In this document: piece after piece, positions 42,315 through 51,302 of the stretch | Numbering within the stretch: the first letter of the stretch is position 1 | Layout of the letters: every line of letters begins with the position of its first letter | DNA from: Geothrix sp. PMB-07 | GTDB taxonomy: Bacteria; Acidobacteriota; Holophagae; Holophagales; Holophagaceae | Reading direction: 5' to 3' | Length of the DNA: 64,000 nucleotides | NCBI RefSeq assembly: GCF_030758935.1 | Contig: NZ_CP132333.1 | Span: 1,426,992 to 1,490,991 of the forward strand | The notes under the pieces: generated by a model | What the model was told of the DNA's origin: nothing | The model's input: only the letters and a program-made list of their open reading frames with translations | Databases searched by the model: none | Made by a program: the position numbers and the translations under genes

Positions 42315-43193
42315 GTGCTGCATCGCCTCATCTATTCCGACTGGGACCACCCTCCCGAATGCATGGCCTTCGAGGCGCCATACGAGGAGGTTCTGACCCA
42401 GATCCAGAACCTTCTCCCGGGCATCCTGGCCCGCAAGGATGAGGCCCTGGCCTCACCGGCCACCCTGCCTTCCGGCTACTGGGAGGATTGCGTCAGGCTC
42501 TACCTGCTCACACCGGCCCTGGTGAACATCGCCCTCAATTTCAAGGTCTGCGTGGAACAGGGCCTGCCCCTGCATCCGACCTACTACTTCGAGATCACCG
42601 AGGCCACGCGTTTCCAGGCCAAGTACCCCGAGCGCATGGTTCATCACACGAATGCCTTTTTCCTGGAATCCATCGAAGTGGCTCGCGCCCTCTACGGCCT
42701 TGAGGCCGATGCGGTGGCGCGGCTGGATCAGTTCGTTCGGGATCTGCCCGAGGTTGTGGCTGGGTTCATCTACACCAGCACCAAGGACAAATACACCTGG
42801 CGGGCCTCGAATCCCGCCAAAATCGTGGATCTGGCGGACCACATCCGGAAGCGGGTGTCCCCGACCCTGATCGTGGGCGCCGCCCATGGCTCCATTCTTT
42901 CGGGCCTCGTTCTGGCGAACCTCCTGAAGACTCCGCTCTACTTCATCCGCTTCTCCATGTTCAAGCGCAATGACCCGGCCCCGGTCATCGCGCCCAGTGA
43001 CAGATCTTTCCTGGAGGCCTACCAGGCGGGCCCCGTCCTGCTCTTCGATGAGGATGTCGCCAAGGGCACCACGCTCACGAAGTTCACGGAAACGCTCCAG
43101 CCCTATTTCCGGGAATCCTACACAGCCAGCGTGCTGAGGCACGCCCTCTCGCCCTGTGCACCGGATTTCGTGGGACGCGCCTGGCACGACTGA
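42315..43193 (+). CDS. Phosphoribosyltransferase-like protein of unknown function
   Basis: A 292-residue protein. The N-terminal half (about 1-170) matches nothing recognised. The C-terminal half looks like a type I PRTase fold: SPTLIVGAAHGSILSGLVLANLL (PRPP-loop-like glycines), LYFIRFSMFKRND, and GPVLLFDEDVAKGTTLTKFTE, which matches the PRPP-binding signature (hydrophobic strand, acidic pair, GTT). GTG 42315 is the start, preceded by AGGTAGGATG. Its upstream region is shared with the divergent dcu gene. Substrate unknown. Confidence 0.7.
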   Translation: MLHRLIYSDWDHPPECMAFEAPYEEVLTQIQNLLPGILARKDEALASPATLPSGYWEDCVRLYLLTPALVNIALNFKVCVEQGLPLHPTYYFEITEATRFQAKYPERMVHHTNAFFLESIEVARALYGLEADAVARLDQFVRDLPEVVAGFIYTSTKDKYTWRASNPAKIVDLADHIRKRVSPTLIVGAAHGSILSGLVLANLLKTPLYFIRFSMFKRNDPAPVIAPSDRSFLEAYQAGPVLLFDEDVAKGTTLTKFTETLQPYFRESYTASVLRHALSPCAPDFVGRAWHD

Positions 43194-43251
43194 CGACGAC
43201 CGCCTGCGGGGCGGCCGCCTGGCAGGTTAGGATGGCCTTCTGGATGCGACC

Positions 43252-44616
43252 TTGAACCCACTTCCCTTCCATCTGGTCACCCTCACCCACCCGGAGTGGG
43301 AGCAGGCCCTGCATTGCGCCAAACACCTTGGTGAGGATGCGCTGCCGGAATTGCGCCTGGATCTCTTTCCCGATGCCGATCCCGAAGCCCTGGTGGATGC
43401 CCTGAAGCGGCGTTGCCTGGTGACCTGCCGCCGGGTATCGGAAGGGGGCCGCTGGCCTGACGAGGATGAAGCCGGGCGCCTGGCGCACCTCTTCAAGGCC
43501 CTCAAGGGCAAACCGCAATGGATGGATCTGGAGTGGGACCTGCCCATTCCGCCGGAGATCGAAGCAGCCCGGACCCATGTGCGTCTGCTGCGCTCCATCC
43601 ACGTTCCTCCCGGCACCTTCGATCTGGCTGAACGGCTGGACCGTCTGCCCGATGGAGAAGCCTTCAAGTGGGTGGGCTGGGCGAGGCGATTGGGTGACAA
43701 CGGCCGGTTGAAGGCGCCGCTGGCCTGGGCCCGCAACCATGGTCTGCGTCTGTCAGCCTTCCTCATGGGCCCCAAGGGCCTGCCCAGCCGGGCCCTGCAG
43801 TCGGTGTGGGGCGGAGCCTTCACCTACGCGGCCCCGGATGATGGCCCCGCCGCCGCTCCGGGGCAGTTGCCGCTGGCCACCCTGCGGGCCTGGCGTTCCG
43901 CCAAACTGCACCCGGGCCATGGCCTTTGCGGCGTCATCGGCGATCCCGTGCTCCATTCGCGGGGCCCGGCCTTCCACAACCCGCGTTTCCAGGCCGCCTT
44001 CAAGGATCTGCTCTACCTTCCCCTGGTCTGCGGCGAGGCCTCCGAAGCGCTGGAGGCGCTGGACGCCCTCGACATCCTGGGCCTCAGCATCACGGCTCCC
44101 TTGAAGCTGGCGCTGCCCGAGGCCCTGGGCCTGCAGGGCCCCCTCAACACCCTCTGGCGCCGCTCGCCGGGCGCGCCCTGGCAGGGCGCCAACACCGATG
44201 CCGAGGCTTTTGAACAATCACTGTCGCATCTGGAGTCGGGGCCAGTCCTGCTGCTGGGCGAAGGGGGCGTGGCCCGCACCAGCCTTGCCGTGCTGGAAGG
44301 TGCGGGGCGGAAGGTGCTCCAGGCATCACGCCGCCTGCCGATCACGCCGGAGGCCGTGGCGGCGTTCGCACCGGTGGGCCTCGTGCAGGCCACCAGTTTG
44401 GGCATGAACGCGGAGGATCCGGCGCCATTCCCAGAATTGTTGGAGGCTTCCCGGGGCAGCGCCCGGTGGGCCGTGGAGTGGATCTACAAGGAGGACACCG
44501 CCTTCGCCCTGTGGTCACGGGAGGCCAACCTGCAGGTGGTGGCCGGGGCCGCGCTCTTCGAGGCCCAGGCCGAAGCCCAGAGCCGCCGCTTCATCGCAGG
44601 CTGCGGCGGGGTGTAG
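43252..44616 (+). CDS. aroDE: Bifunctional 3-dehydroquinate dehydratase / shikimate dehydrogenase
   Basis: Fused third and fourth steps of the shikimate pathway, 454 residues. N-terminal type I dehydroquinase (about 1-215): ELRLDLFPD, VTCRRVSEGG, RSIHVPPGTFD (catalytic His) and AFKWVGWAR (Schiff-base Lys). C-terminal shikimate dehydrogenase (about 220-454): CGVIGDPVLHSRGPAFHN, GLSITAPLKLALPE (catalytic Lys), GANTDAEAFEQSL (Asp) and the NADP region LLLGEGGVARTSLAVL. Such fusions are known in plants and some bacteria. TTG 43252 is the only plausible start; no strong ribosome site is seen. Confidence 0.9.
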   Translation: MNPLPFHLVTLTHPEWEQALHCAKHLGEDALPELRLDLFPDADPEALVDALKRRCLVTCRRVSEGGRWPDEDEAGRLAHLFKALKGKPQWMDLEWDLPIPPEIEAARTHVRLLRSIHVPPGTFDLAERLDRLPDGEAFKWVGWARRLGDNGRLKAPLAWARNHGLRLSAFLMGPKGLPSRALQSVWGGAFTYAAPDDGPAAAPGQLPLATLRAWRSAKLHPGHGLCGVIGDPVLHSRGPAFHNPRFQAAFKDLLYLPLVCGEASEALEALDALDILGLSITAPLKLALPEALGLQGPLNTLWRRSPGAPWQGANTDAEAFEQSLSHLESGPVLLLGEGGVARTSLAVLEGAGRKVLQASRRLPITPEAVAAFAPVGLVQATSLGMNAEDPAPFPELLEASRGSARWAVEWIYKEDTAFALWSREANLQVVAGAALFEAQAEAQSRRFIAGCGGV

Positions 44617-44692
44617 AGCGGTTCTTGGGGCAATCCCTGGAGCGGGACAGTCCAGTCTGCTTTTCCATCCCCGCGCTGTTACCTTTCAAGGC

Positions 44693-45949
44693 ATGGACCT
44701 CTTGCTGGTCGAGGACAAGGACAGCTTCCGGCGCCTGCTGAGCCAGGCCCTGGCGGATACGGACTGGACGGTGAAGGCCGTGGCCGATCCCCAGGAAGCG
44801 CTGCGGGCCCTGGAGGCGGCGTCCTTCCATGTGCTGGTGACGGATCTGCGGTTGCCCGGCATGAGCGGCCTCGAGCTGATCCGCCGCGCCCGCCGCCTGC
44901 ATCCGACCCTGCGTGTGGTGCTCATGTCCGCGTTCGGTGAGCCCAAAGACATCGTGGAGGCCATGCGTTTGGGCGCGGACGATTTCCTCCCCAAGCCCTT
45001 CGATCTGGACGCCTTCCAGGCCCTGCTGGATCGCCTTCGGGCCCTGGTGGGTGCCCCCTCGCCTGACCCCGCCGAACCCTGGATCGCCCACAGCCCCGCC
45101 ATGCAGGCCCTGGAAACCGCCCTGCGGCAGGCGGCGGCCTCCGCGCTGCCCGTGGTGTTTCGGGGCGAACCCGGGGCCGGGCGGGAACGCTGTGCCCGTC
45201 GCCTGCACATCCTCCGCCAGCCGACGGCGCCCTTTCTGAGCCTGGCGGCCGCGACCCTCGGGCCGGAGGGCCCTGATCCCCGCACCCTGAAGTTGCTGGA
45301 AGGCGGGAGCCTGCTCCTCACCGGATTGGAGCACCTGTCCGCCACCGCGGCGGGCCCCTTGGCGCGGGCCATGGATGGTGAGTCCGGCAGTCGCATCGCC
45401 TGGATGGGCAGCGTGGATGTGGTGGGTCGGTTGGCTCCCGACCTCGCCCAGCGCCTGGGTTCCCTCGAACTCCGGGTGCCTTCACTCCGGGAACGGCGGG
45501 AGGATCTGCTGGCGCTCACCCGCCTGCTGCTCGATCAGGCCGCCCGGCGGGAAGGGCGACCCTCGCCCTGGTTGGAGCGCTCTGCCGAACGCCAGCTGTT
45601 GGCCTACGACTGGCCGGGCAATGTGCGGGAGTTGGAGGTGCTGGTGGGGCGCACTGTTCTCTTCGCACAGGGCCAGGCCATCCGCAGTTTCCCGGGCCTG
45701 GGATTGGGCGTGACCGCGCCTTTGTGTCTGCCCTGGCCAGAGTCCGGGGGGCTTGAAAGCATGCTGAAGACCGTGGCCCATGCGGCCGAATCCCAGTTGC
45801 TGCAGCGGGCCCTGGGCGAAGCCGGGGGGGATTTGACGAAGGCGGCAGAAAAGCTGGGGTTGACGTTGCGGACCCTGGCTCAGCGCTTGCGGGACCACGC
45901 CATTCCTTTGGAAGATGGTGATAGCCCGCTGCCTCGGAAGGCACCATGA
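44693..45949 (+). CDS. NtrC-like response regulator with degenerate AAA+ domain
   Basis: A 418-residue response regulator. The receiver (about 1-120) is intact: VEDKD, phospho-acceptor Asp in VTDLRLPG, and Lys in LPKPFD. The middle domain is an eroded NtrC-type ATPase: Walker A reads GEPGAGRER, Walker B reads SLLLTGLEHL without the acidic pair, and the GAFTGA loop is deleted. The C-terminus keeps YDWPGNVRELEVL and a Fis-like helix-turn-helix (GGDLTKAAEKLGLTLRTLAQRLRD). It probably cannot hydrolyse ATP or activate sigma-54, and may act as a plain DNA-binding regulator. It overlaps moxR by four bases (ATGA). Confidence 0.88.
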   Translation: MDLLLVEDKDSFRRLLSQALADTDWTVKAVADPQEALRALEAASFHVLVTDLRLPGMSGLELIRRARRLHPTLRVVLMSAFGEPKDIVEAMRLGADDFLPKPFDLDAFQALLDRLRALVGAPSPDPAEPWIAHSPAMQALETALRQAAASALPVVFRGEPGAGRERCARRLHILRQPTAPFLSLAAATLGPEGPDPRTLKLLEGGSLLLTGLEHLSATAAGPLARAMDGESGSRIAWMGSVDVVGRLAPDLAQRLGSLELRVPSLRERREDLLALTRLLLDQAARREGRPSPWLERSAERQLLAYDWPGNVRELEVLVGRTVLFAQGQAIRSFPGLGLGVTAPLCLPWPESGGLESMLKTVAHAAESQLLQRALGEAGGDLTKAAEKLGLTLRTLAQRLRDHAIPLEDGDSPLPRKAP

Positions 45950-46929
45950 CTCAAGCTCCGACTCAAGTTCCGCCTGTCCTTGTTCCCCCGGTTCGCAGTC
46001 CGGAGGGAATCCGTCCCGCCGCGCGGGCCGGACTGGCTGCGCTCCAGGCCGTGGTGGTGGGGAAGGAAGCCCAGGTGCGGCGGGCCTTCGCCGCCATGCT
46101 GGCGGGTGGCCACGTGCTGCTGGAAGACCTGCCCGGCGTGGGGAAGACCACGCTGGCCAAGGGGCTCTCCCGCATTCTGGGTGGCACGTTCCAGCGGGTG
46201 CAGGGGACCAACGATCTGCTGCCGTCCGATCTGCTGGGAGTCCATCTCTGGGATGCCAAAGAGCAGAGCTTCCGCTTCCAGCCAGGGCCCGTGTTCTGCC
46301 ATGTGCTGCTGCTGGACGAGCTGAACCGCATTGGCCCCAAGACTCAGAGCGCCATGCTGGAGGCCATGGTGGAGGGGCAGGTCACCCTGGATCGCAGCAC
46401 CCACAAACTGCCCGAGCCCTTCTTCGTCATCGCCACGCAGAACCCTCTGGATCACGCGGGCACCTTCCCCCTGCCGGAAAGCCAGCTGGACCGCTTCTCC
46501 TGCACCATCCACCTGGGCTATCCCGATCGGGCCGCCGAACGGCTCATCCTCACGGGCGAGGCAGGGGCCGAGCGGCTGGATTCCCTTTCCCCGGTTCTGG
46601 ATCTGGAAGGCTGGCGCCAGGCCCGCACGGCGGTGCATCGCGTTCAGGTGGCGGAACCGGTGCTCGACTATGTGGAGCGCATGGTGGAGCGCATCCGCTC
46701 CGGGGGTGGCTTCTGCTCCACCCGGGCCGCCAAGCATTGGATCGGCCTGGCGCAGGCCGAGGCCTGGCTGGAGGGCCGCGACTTCATCACCCCCGATGAC
46801 CTGCAGCGGACCCTCACCGACACCATGGCCCACCGGGGCAGCCTGGATGACCGCCGCCTCAATCGCAGTGAACGGCGCGAGCAGCTGACCCGCCTCTTGA
46901 AGGAGCTGCCCGTGGGGTGGGCGCCTTGA
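45946..46929 (+). CDS. moxR: MoxR-family AAA+ ATPase
   Basis: A 327-residue AAA+ chaperone-like ATPase. Walker A LLEDLPGVGKTTLAKGL, the MoxR-specific RVQGTNDLLPSDLLGV, Walker B HVLLLDELNR, NRIGPKTQSAMLEAMVEGQVT and sensor 1 VIATQNPLDHAGTFPLPESQLDRF are all present. MoxR proteins usually sit beside DUF58 and von Willebrand factor A genes and activate protein complexes; those partners are absent here. It is translationally coupled on both sides, to the degenerate regulator and the RodZ-like gene. Confidence 0.93.
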   Translation: MTQAPTQVPPVLVPPVRSPEGIRPAARAGLAALQAVVVGKEAQVRRAFAAMLAGGHVLLEDLPGVGKTTLAKGLSRILGGTFQRVQGTNDLLPSDLLGVHLWDAKEQSFRFQPGPVFCHVLLLDELNRIGPKTQSAMLEAMVEGQVTLDRSTHKLPEPFFVIATQNPLDHAGTFPLPESQLDRFSCTIHLGYPDRAAERLILTGEAGAERLDSLSPVLDLEGWRQARTAVHRVQVAEPVLDYVERMVERIRSGGGFCSTRAAKHWIGLAQAEAWLEGRDFITPDDLQRTLTDTMAHRGSLDDRRLNRSERREQLTRLLKELPVGWAP

Positions 46930-47744
46930 GACACGACGAGTCGGTCGGCCAACTGGTGCGGGAGGCCCGGGAAGCGAGGGGCCTCAGCCGGGAGGATCTG
47001 GCCAAGGAACTCAAGCTGCCCCTGCGCCACCTGGAGGCAATCGAGGCCGATGACTGGGTGTCCCTGCCACCCGGTCGGCCCCGGCCCTTGGCGCGTCAAT
47101 TGGCAGATCGCCTGGGGGTCGACCTGGAGTTCCACACGGGGGCTTTCCAGATCGTGCCTGGTGTGCGGGAGCTGGATCCTCCGGATCCCCGCCAGGAGCG
47201 CCTGGAGCGGGTGGTGATGGGCGCGTTGACCGCGGCTTCGGTGCTGGTGGTGCTCTGGCTGGTGGTGCCCGGTCCAAGCCTGGGCCGCAAGCCCGCGCCG
47301 AACCCCCTCGCTGCGCTGAGCAAGCCCAGCCTGCCGCCGCCTCCCGCGCCCTCGGCCTCACCCTTCCCAGTGCTGGGCGAGCTGTTGCCCGAGGTCCCCT
47401 TGAACGAGCAGGGTGCCCTGGTGAGCCTGCGCGCGATGGATACCTGCAACGTGAAGATCGAGTCAGAAGCGGAGCACGGCGGCCAGCCCCTGGTGCGCAC
47501 CCTGCGCGTGTCCGAGCCCTGGCGCCTGCGTGTGAAGGGGCCGTTCCTGGTGCAGCTGGACAATGCCGGGGTGGTGAATGTGGAGGTGGCGGGTCGCCGC
47601 ATCGCCCATGGGCAGAACGTTGGCGCAACCTGGTCGGGCCGCTTCGATGCCGAAGGCCATTGGCTGAGGCCCGCCCCGCCGAACCTCCCTGAAGGGGCTC
47701 CCGCGCCCGTTGATGATGAAACCGAAGGCGGTATCAAGCCATGA
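46917..47744 (+). CDS. RodZ-like helix-turn-helix membrane protein
   Basis: A 275-residue protein: N-terminal HTH_25 domain (about 9-70; SVGQLVREAREARGLSREDLAKELKLPLRHLEAIEADDW), one membrane helix (about 100-117; VVMGALTAASVLVVLWLVV), a Pro-rich linker and a C-terminal DUF4115-like beta domain (about 160-245). This is the RodZ plan, which links MreB to the cell-wall elongation machinery. GTG 46917 has AGGAG upstream; TTG 46926, overlapping the moxR stop, is an alternative start. Coupled to moxR and to the next gene. Confidence 0.82.
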   Translation: MGALRHDESVGQLVREAREARGLSREDLAKELKLPLRHLEAIEADDWVSLPPGRPRPLARQLADRLGVDLEFHTGAFQIVPGVRELDPPDPRQERLERVVMGALTAASVLVVLWLVVPGPSLGRKPAPNPLAALSKPSLPPPPAPSASPFPVLGELLPEVPLNEQGALVSLRAMDTCNVKIESEAEHGGQPLVRTLRVSEPWRLRVKGPFLVQLDNAGVVNVEVAGRRIAHGQNVGATWSGRFDAEGHWLRPAPPNLPEGAPAPVDDETEGGIKP

Positions 47745-48850
47745 CCATGCATCCCATCGTCGACCGTTTTCTCAAGGGTGAACTGCCCGAGCCCATGGCC
47801 ATGGCCCTGGTGGGGGGCAGCCTGCCGGTGCCCTCCTTGGATCTGCTTCAAGCGCTGGCCCACGCCACCCTGAGCGAATCGAAGTACGCCCAGAGAGCCC
47901 TGGATTTCTTTGCCACCATGCCGGAATCCATGGTGAGCGGCGTGGTGGCCGAACCTCTGGATCCCCCGACACCGCTGCAGCTTGTGCTTTGCCACCGCAA
48001 GGAGCCGACGCTGCTGGAGACAGCGCTGCTGAATCCCAGCCTCACGCCGGACATCGTGGAAGCCTCGGTGCCCAGCCTGCCGGGCGGAAGCCTCGAGATC
48101 GTACTGAACAACCAGAAGCTATGGCTGCAGCGCCCCCGCATCCTCGACCTGCTGGAAGAGCATCCCGAGGGCGAGTACGTCATCAAGCGCCGCGTGAATG
48201 AATTCCGCTTCGACATCCTGCGCCTCATCCCCGAAGAGGTGAAGAAGGAGCGGCTGGAGATCATCGATGAGGTGGAGGCGGGCCGCCTGGACCGCGCCTG
48301 GTCCGAGCTGCCGCTGCCCAAGGAAAAGAGTAAAGAGGAAGCCGACGCCGAGAACGAAACGGAGGAGATGGCCGCCGAACGTCGCCTGCAGGAGATGAGG
48401 CCCCCCCTTGATGACGAAGGGAACGAAATCAACATGACACTCACCCAGCGGGTGATGCGCCTCAGCACCAACCAGAAGATCATGCTGGCCATCAAGGGCG
48501 GGAAGGAGGAGCGCACCCTGCTCATCCGCGAGGCCAACCGGCTCATCCAGGTGAACGTCATCCGCAACGGCCGCATCGGCGAAGGCGAGGTGGCCTACAT
48601 CGCACAGATGCGCACGGTGAACGAGGAGGTTCTGCGCATCATTTCCAACAGCCGGGAATGGATGAAGAAGTATCCCATCACGAAGGCCCTTGTGATGAAC
48701 CCCCGCACGCCGCTGCCCGTGGCTTTGACCCACTTCAAGCGACTTTATGAGGCCGATATGAAGCTGCTCATCAAGGACCGCAACGTGCCTGAGCTGCTGC
48801 GCAGAGAGGCCAAGCGATTGGTGGAAATGAAGTCCAAGGGCAAGGGTTAG
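47741..48850 (+). CDS. Conserved-looking helical protein of unknown function
   Basis: A 369-residue soluble, mostly helical protein without signal peptide or membrane helix. The first half has HEAT-like repeats (LLETALLNPSLTPDIVEASV, LEIVLNNQKLWLQRPRILDLLEEHPEGE); an acidic linker (SKEEADAENETEEMAAE) follows; the second half has MTLTQRVMRLSTNQKIMLAIKGGKEERTLLIREANRLIQVNVIRNGRIGEGEVAYIA. I do not recognise a family with a known function. It overlaps the RodZ-like gene by four bases (ATGA) and is the last gene of the operon. Confidence 0.82.
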   Translation: MTMHPIVDRFLKGELPEPMAMALVGGSLPVPSLDLLQALAHATLSESKYAQRALDFFATMPESMVSGVVAEPLDPPTPLQLVLCHRKEPTLLETALLNPSLTPDIVEASVPSLPGGSLEIVLNNQKLWLQRPRILDLLEEHPEGEYVIKRRVNEFRFDILRLIPEEVKKERLEIIDEVEAGRLDRAWSELPLPKEKSKEEADAENETEEMAAERRLQEMRPPLDDEGNEINMTLTQRVMRLSTNQKIMLAIKGGKEERTLLIREANRLIQVNVIRNGRIGEGEVAYIAQMRTVNEEVLRIISNSREWMKKYPITKALVMNPRTPLPVALTHFKRLYEADMKLLIKDRNVPELLRREAKRLVEMKSKGKG

Positions 48851-49383
48851 CCGAAGGCGATGTCTGCACTGTTCTTCGCCACGATGCGCGGGCCGAAGCT
48901 GACGATGTTGGACAGGGTGGCGTTATGGTGGGCCCGGATCTGCGCCGCGGACGCGTGCTCCTTGTCGTGGGTGGTGTGGGCGTCCGCCGCCAGCAGCACC
49001 GGGTAGCCCAGCGCCGCCGCCCGCCGCACGGTCGTGTCCACGCAGAATTCGGAAGCGTAGCCGCAGATCACCAAATCCGTGACGCCCCATTGGGTGAGCA
49101 GGTCTTGAAGGCCCGTGCGGAGAAAGGAATCCGGGGTGCGCTTGCGGATGACTTCGTCTTCCGCATCCACCACCAGACGCTCCTCCAGCTGCCAGCTTTC
49201 GGTGCCGTGGACGAGCGAACCTTCCGGGCGCTCATGCTGCACGAAGACCACGGGCACTCGAGCGGCGCGGGCCTGGGCGCTGAGGAGGTTGATCCGGTCC
49301 ACCACCGCATCCGCCTCGAAAGGTCTGGGAGCAGGGTCGAAGAGGCCGCGCTGGACATCGATGATGAGGAGGGCTTGGCTCAT
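48847..49383 (-). CDS. Isochorismatase-family cysteine hydrolase
   Basis: A 178-residue hydrolase of the isochorismatase/nicotinamidase fold. The catalytic triad is visible: Asp in ALLIIDVQRGLF, Lys in VIRKRTPDSF, and Cys in ICGYASEFCVDTTVRRA, with the cis-peptide region preceding it. Nicotinamidase zinc ligands are not evident, so the substrate is open. It is convergent with the operon upstream; the two stops overlap by four bases. Confidence 0.9.
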   Translation of the reverse strand: MSQALLIIDVQRGLFDPAPRPFEADAVVDRINLLSAQARAARVPVVFVQHERPEGSLVHGTESWQLEERLVVDAEDEVIRKRTPDSFLRTGLQDLLTQWGVTDLVICGYASEFCVDTTVRRAAALGYPVLLAADAHTTHDKEHASAAQIRAHHNATLSNIVSFGPRIVAKNSADIAFG

Positions 49384-49541
49384 GGCTCAAGGATAGCCTG
49401 GCGGATGCGCCCGGCCGGTCCAGGCAACCCGGTCCTCCGTCGCGCCGAGGACTGCAGGCAAGGCGTGATCCCAGAGGGGTGAATGCCATCAACCTGGAAG
49501 GCTTGTTCCCGTAACATGTGCCTGCTCAATGGAGGTTTGCC

Positions 49542-50966
49542 ATGTCCCGTTGGTACGTCCCTTGGCCCATCCACCTGTTCTGCGTCATGCTTCTGTCTCC
49601 CGCCTTGGCGGCCGGATCTTTGGCCATCGTGGATGTGACCGTGGTGCCCATGAAGGGGCAGGCCGTCTTGCCCCATCAGACCGTGCTGATCGAGGGAGAG
49701 CGCATTGCATCCCTGGGGCCAGTGGGCAGTTTGCGGGTTCCGGCGGATGCCCAGGTGGTGGATGGCCGGCATCGGTACCTTCTTCCTGGGCTGGTGGACG
49801 CCCATGTCCACCTCTGGGGGTATTCCCGGCAGGGCGCCGGAAGCCGTCGCGCTGAGCGCCAGATCCTGGCGTTGCTGTTGGCCCATGGGGTGACCACGGC
49901 GGTGGTCATGGAGGGCTCGCCGGATACCCTTGCGCTGCGAGAGGCGGTAAAACGGGGCGAGGTGCGCGGCCCCAGGCTGTTCACCGCCGGGCCTCTGTTG
50001 CAGATGGAACATTCGGGGGAACTGCCCGGAAGGCTCACGTTCACCACTCCCGAGGCGGTGACAGCCGAAGTGACGCGGGAGAAGGCCGCTGGATTCGATT
50101 TCGTGAAAGTGCATGGCGCCCTTCCGCCCGAAAGCTACGAGGCGCTGCTGCGCACGGCCAAATCCCTGGGGCTTCCCGTCATCGGACACATTCCCGACAA
50201 CCTCGGGCTGGACCCAGTGCTGGCCGGGGGCCAGCGGCAGATCACCCATGTGGAGTCCTTTCTCCAGGGCTACTTCGAGTTCAACCGGTCCCTTCCCACG
50301 GATCCTGCCGAGGCAGATCGCATGATGCGCGAGGTGGCCCGCCGCACGCGGGAGGCCGGAACCTTCGTGGCGCCCACGCTTTCTGTGTTCCGTCAGATCA
50401 TCACCCAGATCGCCGAATTGGATCGTCTTCTGACCCGGCCGGCGATGGCCTACCTCCCCCCTGAATCCTCGGCGGATTGGCAGCCCGGTGTGAACCCGTA
50501 CGTGCGGAACTGGACCTTGAAGGACATCCCGCAACTGGCCCGTCAGTTCGCTTTCATGCAGCGCCTGACCCGGGCCCTGTCCGAGGCTCGGGTTCCCCTG
50601 CTCATGGGAACTGACAACATGGTGCCTTGCCAGTTGCCCGGCTACGCGCTGGAGGATGAATTCGCGGAGCTGCATGCGGCAGGGTTGAGTCCGTACCAAA
50701 TCCTGCTAAGCGCCACCCTGGAGCCCGCACGCTTCCTCGGCCAGGAAAAGGATCTCGGCACCGTGGAAGCCGGGAAGGTGGCCGATCTGCTCCTGGTGAA
50801 CGCGGATCCGCTCGAGAACGCCCAGCACGCCTTTTGCCGGGCTGGCCTCGTGCGCCAGGGGCAGTGGATCCCCGAGGCAGACCTGCAAGCCGCCGTGGCC
50901 CGGGGAGCCACCGCCTGGGCTCCGGCGGCGCCTCCGAGACGGAGTGGCCTGCAGGGTCAACCTTGA
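49542..50966 (+). CDS. Exported amidohydrolase (imidazolonepropionase-like)
   Basis: A 474-residue metal-dependent amidohydrolase with a signal peptide (about 1-24). Metal ligands: HVH in LLPGLVDAHVHLWG, Lys in FVKVHGALPPE (carboxylated-Lys position), His in VIGHIPDN and HVESF, and Asp in LLMGTDNMVP. The C-terminus has GTVEAGKVADLLLVNADPLEN. Such proteins often act as prolidases or on cyclic amides; the substrate is unknown. GGAGGT (49531-49536) precedes ATG 49542. Confidence 0.9.
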   Translation: MSRWYVPWPIHLFCVMLLSPALAAGSLAIVDVTVVPMKGQAVLPHQTVLIEGERIASLGPVGSLRVPADAQVVDGRHRYLLPGLVDAHVHLWGYSRQGAGSRRAERQILALLLAHGVTTAVVMEGSPDTLALREAVKRGEVRGPRLFTAGPLLQMEHSGELPGRLTFTTPEAVTAEVTREKAAGFDFVKVHGALPPESYEALLRTAKSLGLPVIGHIPDNLGLDPVLAGGQRQITHVESFLQGYFEFNRSLPTDPAEADRMMREVARRTREAGTFVAPTLSVFRQIITQIAELDRLLTRPAMAYLPPESSADWQPGVNPYVRNWTLKDIPQLARQFAFMQRLTRALSEARVPLLMGTDNMVPCQLPGYALEDEFAELHAAGLSPYQILLSATLEPARFLGQEKDLGTVEAGKVADLLLVNADPLENAQHAFCRAGLVRQGQWIPEADLQAAVARGATAWAPAAPPRRSGLQGQP

Positions 50967-51031
50967 AGCAGTGGCATCGGCAGGCTTTCTCTGCCTCCCC
51001 GCGATCTCAATCCTCGTCTTTGATGTCAAGG

Positions 51032-51057
51032 AAACGGCCCGCGGAAGCGGGCCGTTT
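51032..51057. terminator. Hairpin between amidohydrolase gene and tRNA-Gly
   Basis: A perfect 11-bp stem (51032-51042 with 51047-51057) with a GGAA loop and A/T ends, five bases from the tRNA 3' end. It can end both the tRNA transcript (minus) and the amidohydrolase transcript (plus). Confidence 0.75.
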
Positions 51058-51061
51058 GCAG

Positions 51062-51136
51062 TGGAGCGGGCGATGGGGATTGAACCCACGACATCAAGCT
51101 TGGGAAGCTTGCGTTCTACCACTGAACTACGCCCGC
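51062..51136 (-). tRNA. glyT: tRNA-Gly (anticodon CCC)
   Basis: On the minus strand a full cloverleaf is seen: acceptor stem GCGGGCG with CGCCCGC, D-arm GTTCAGTGGTAGAAC, anticodon stem CAAGC/GCTTG with loop TTCCCAA (anticodon CCC), T-arm GTGGGTTCAATCCCCAT, and a genomically encoded TCCA 3' end. It reads GGG glycine codons. Coordinates include CCA. Confidence 0.95.
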
Positions 51137-51302
51137 GGCAGGGGTTCATCCTAGCGCAACTGGAGGCCGGGGCCAACCCGCAGCGCCACTCTTTATCTAC
51201 CGTTGCAGGGAATCCGATAAAGGAAGGGCTGCCTTGGCGGCGGGACGGGCAGGGCGGTTCCGCCGGGATGAAGGCGGCGCCACGCCCCGAGGGAGTGCGC
51301 CA

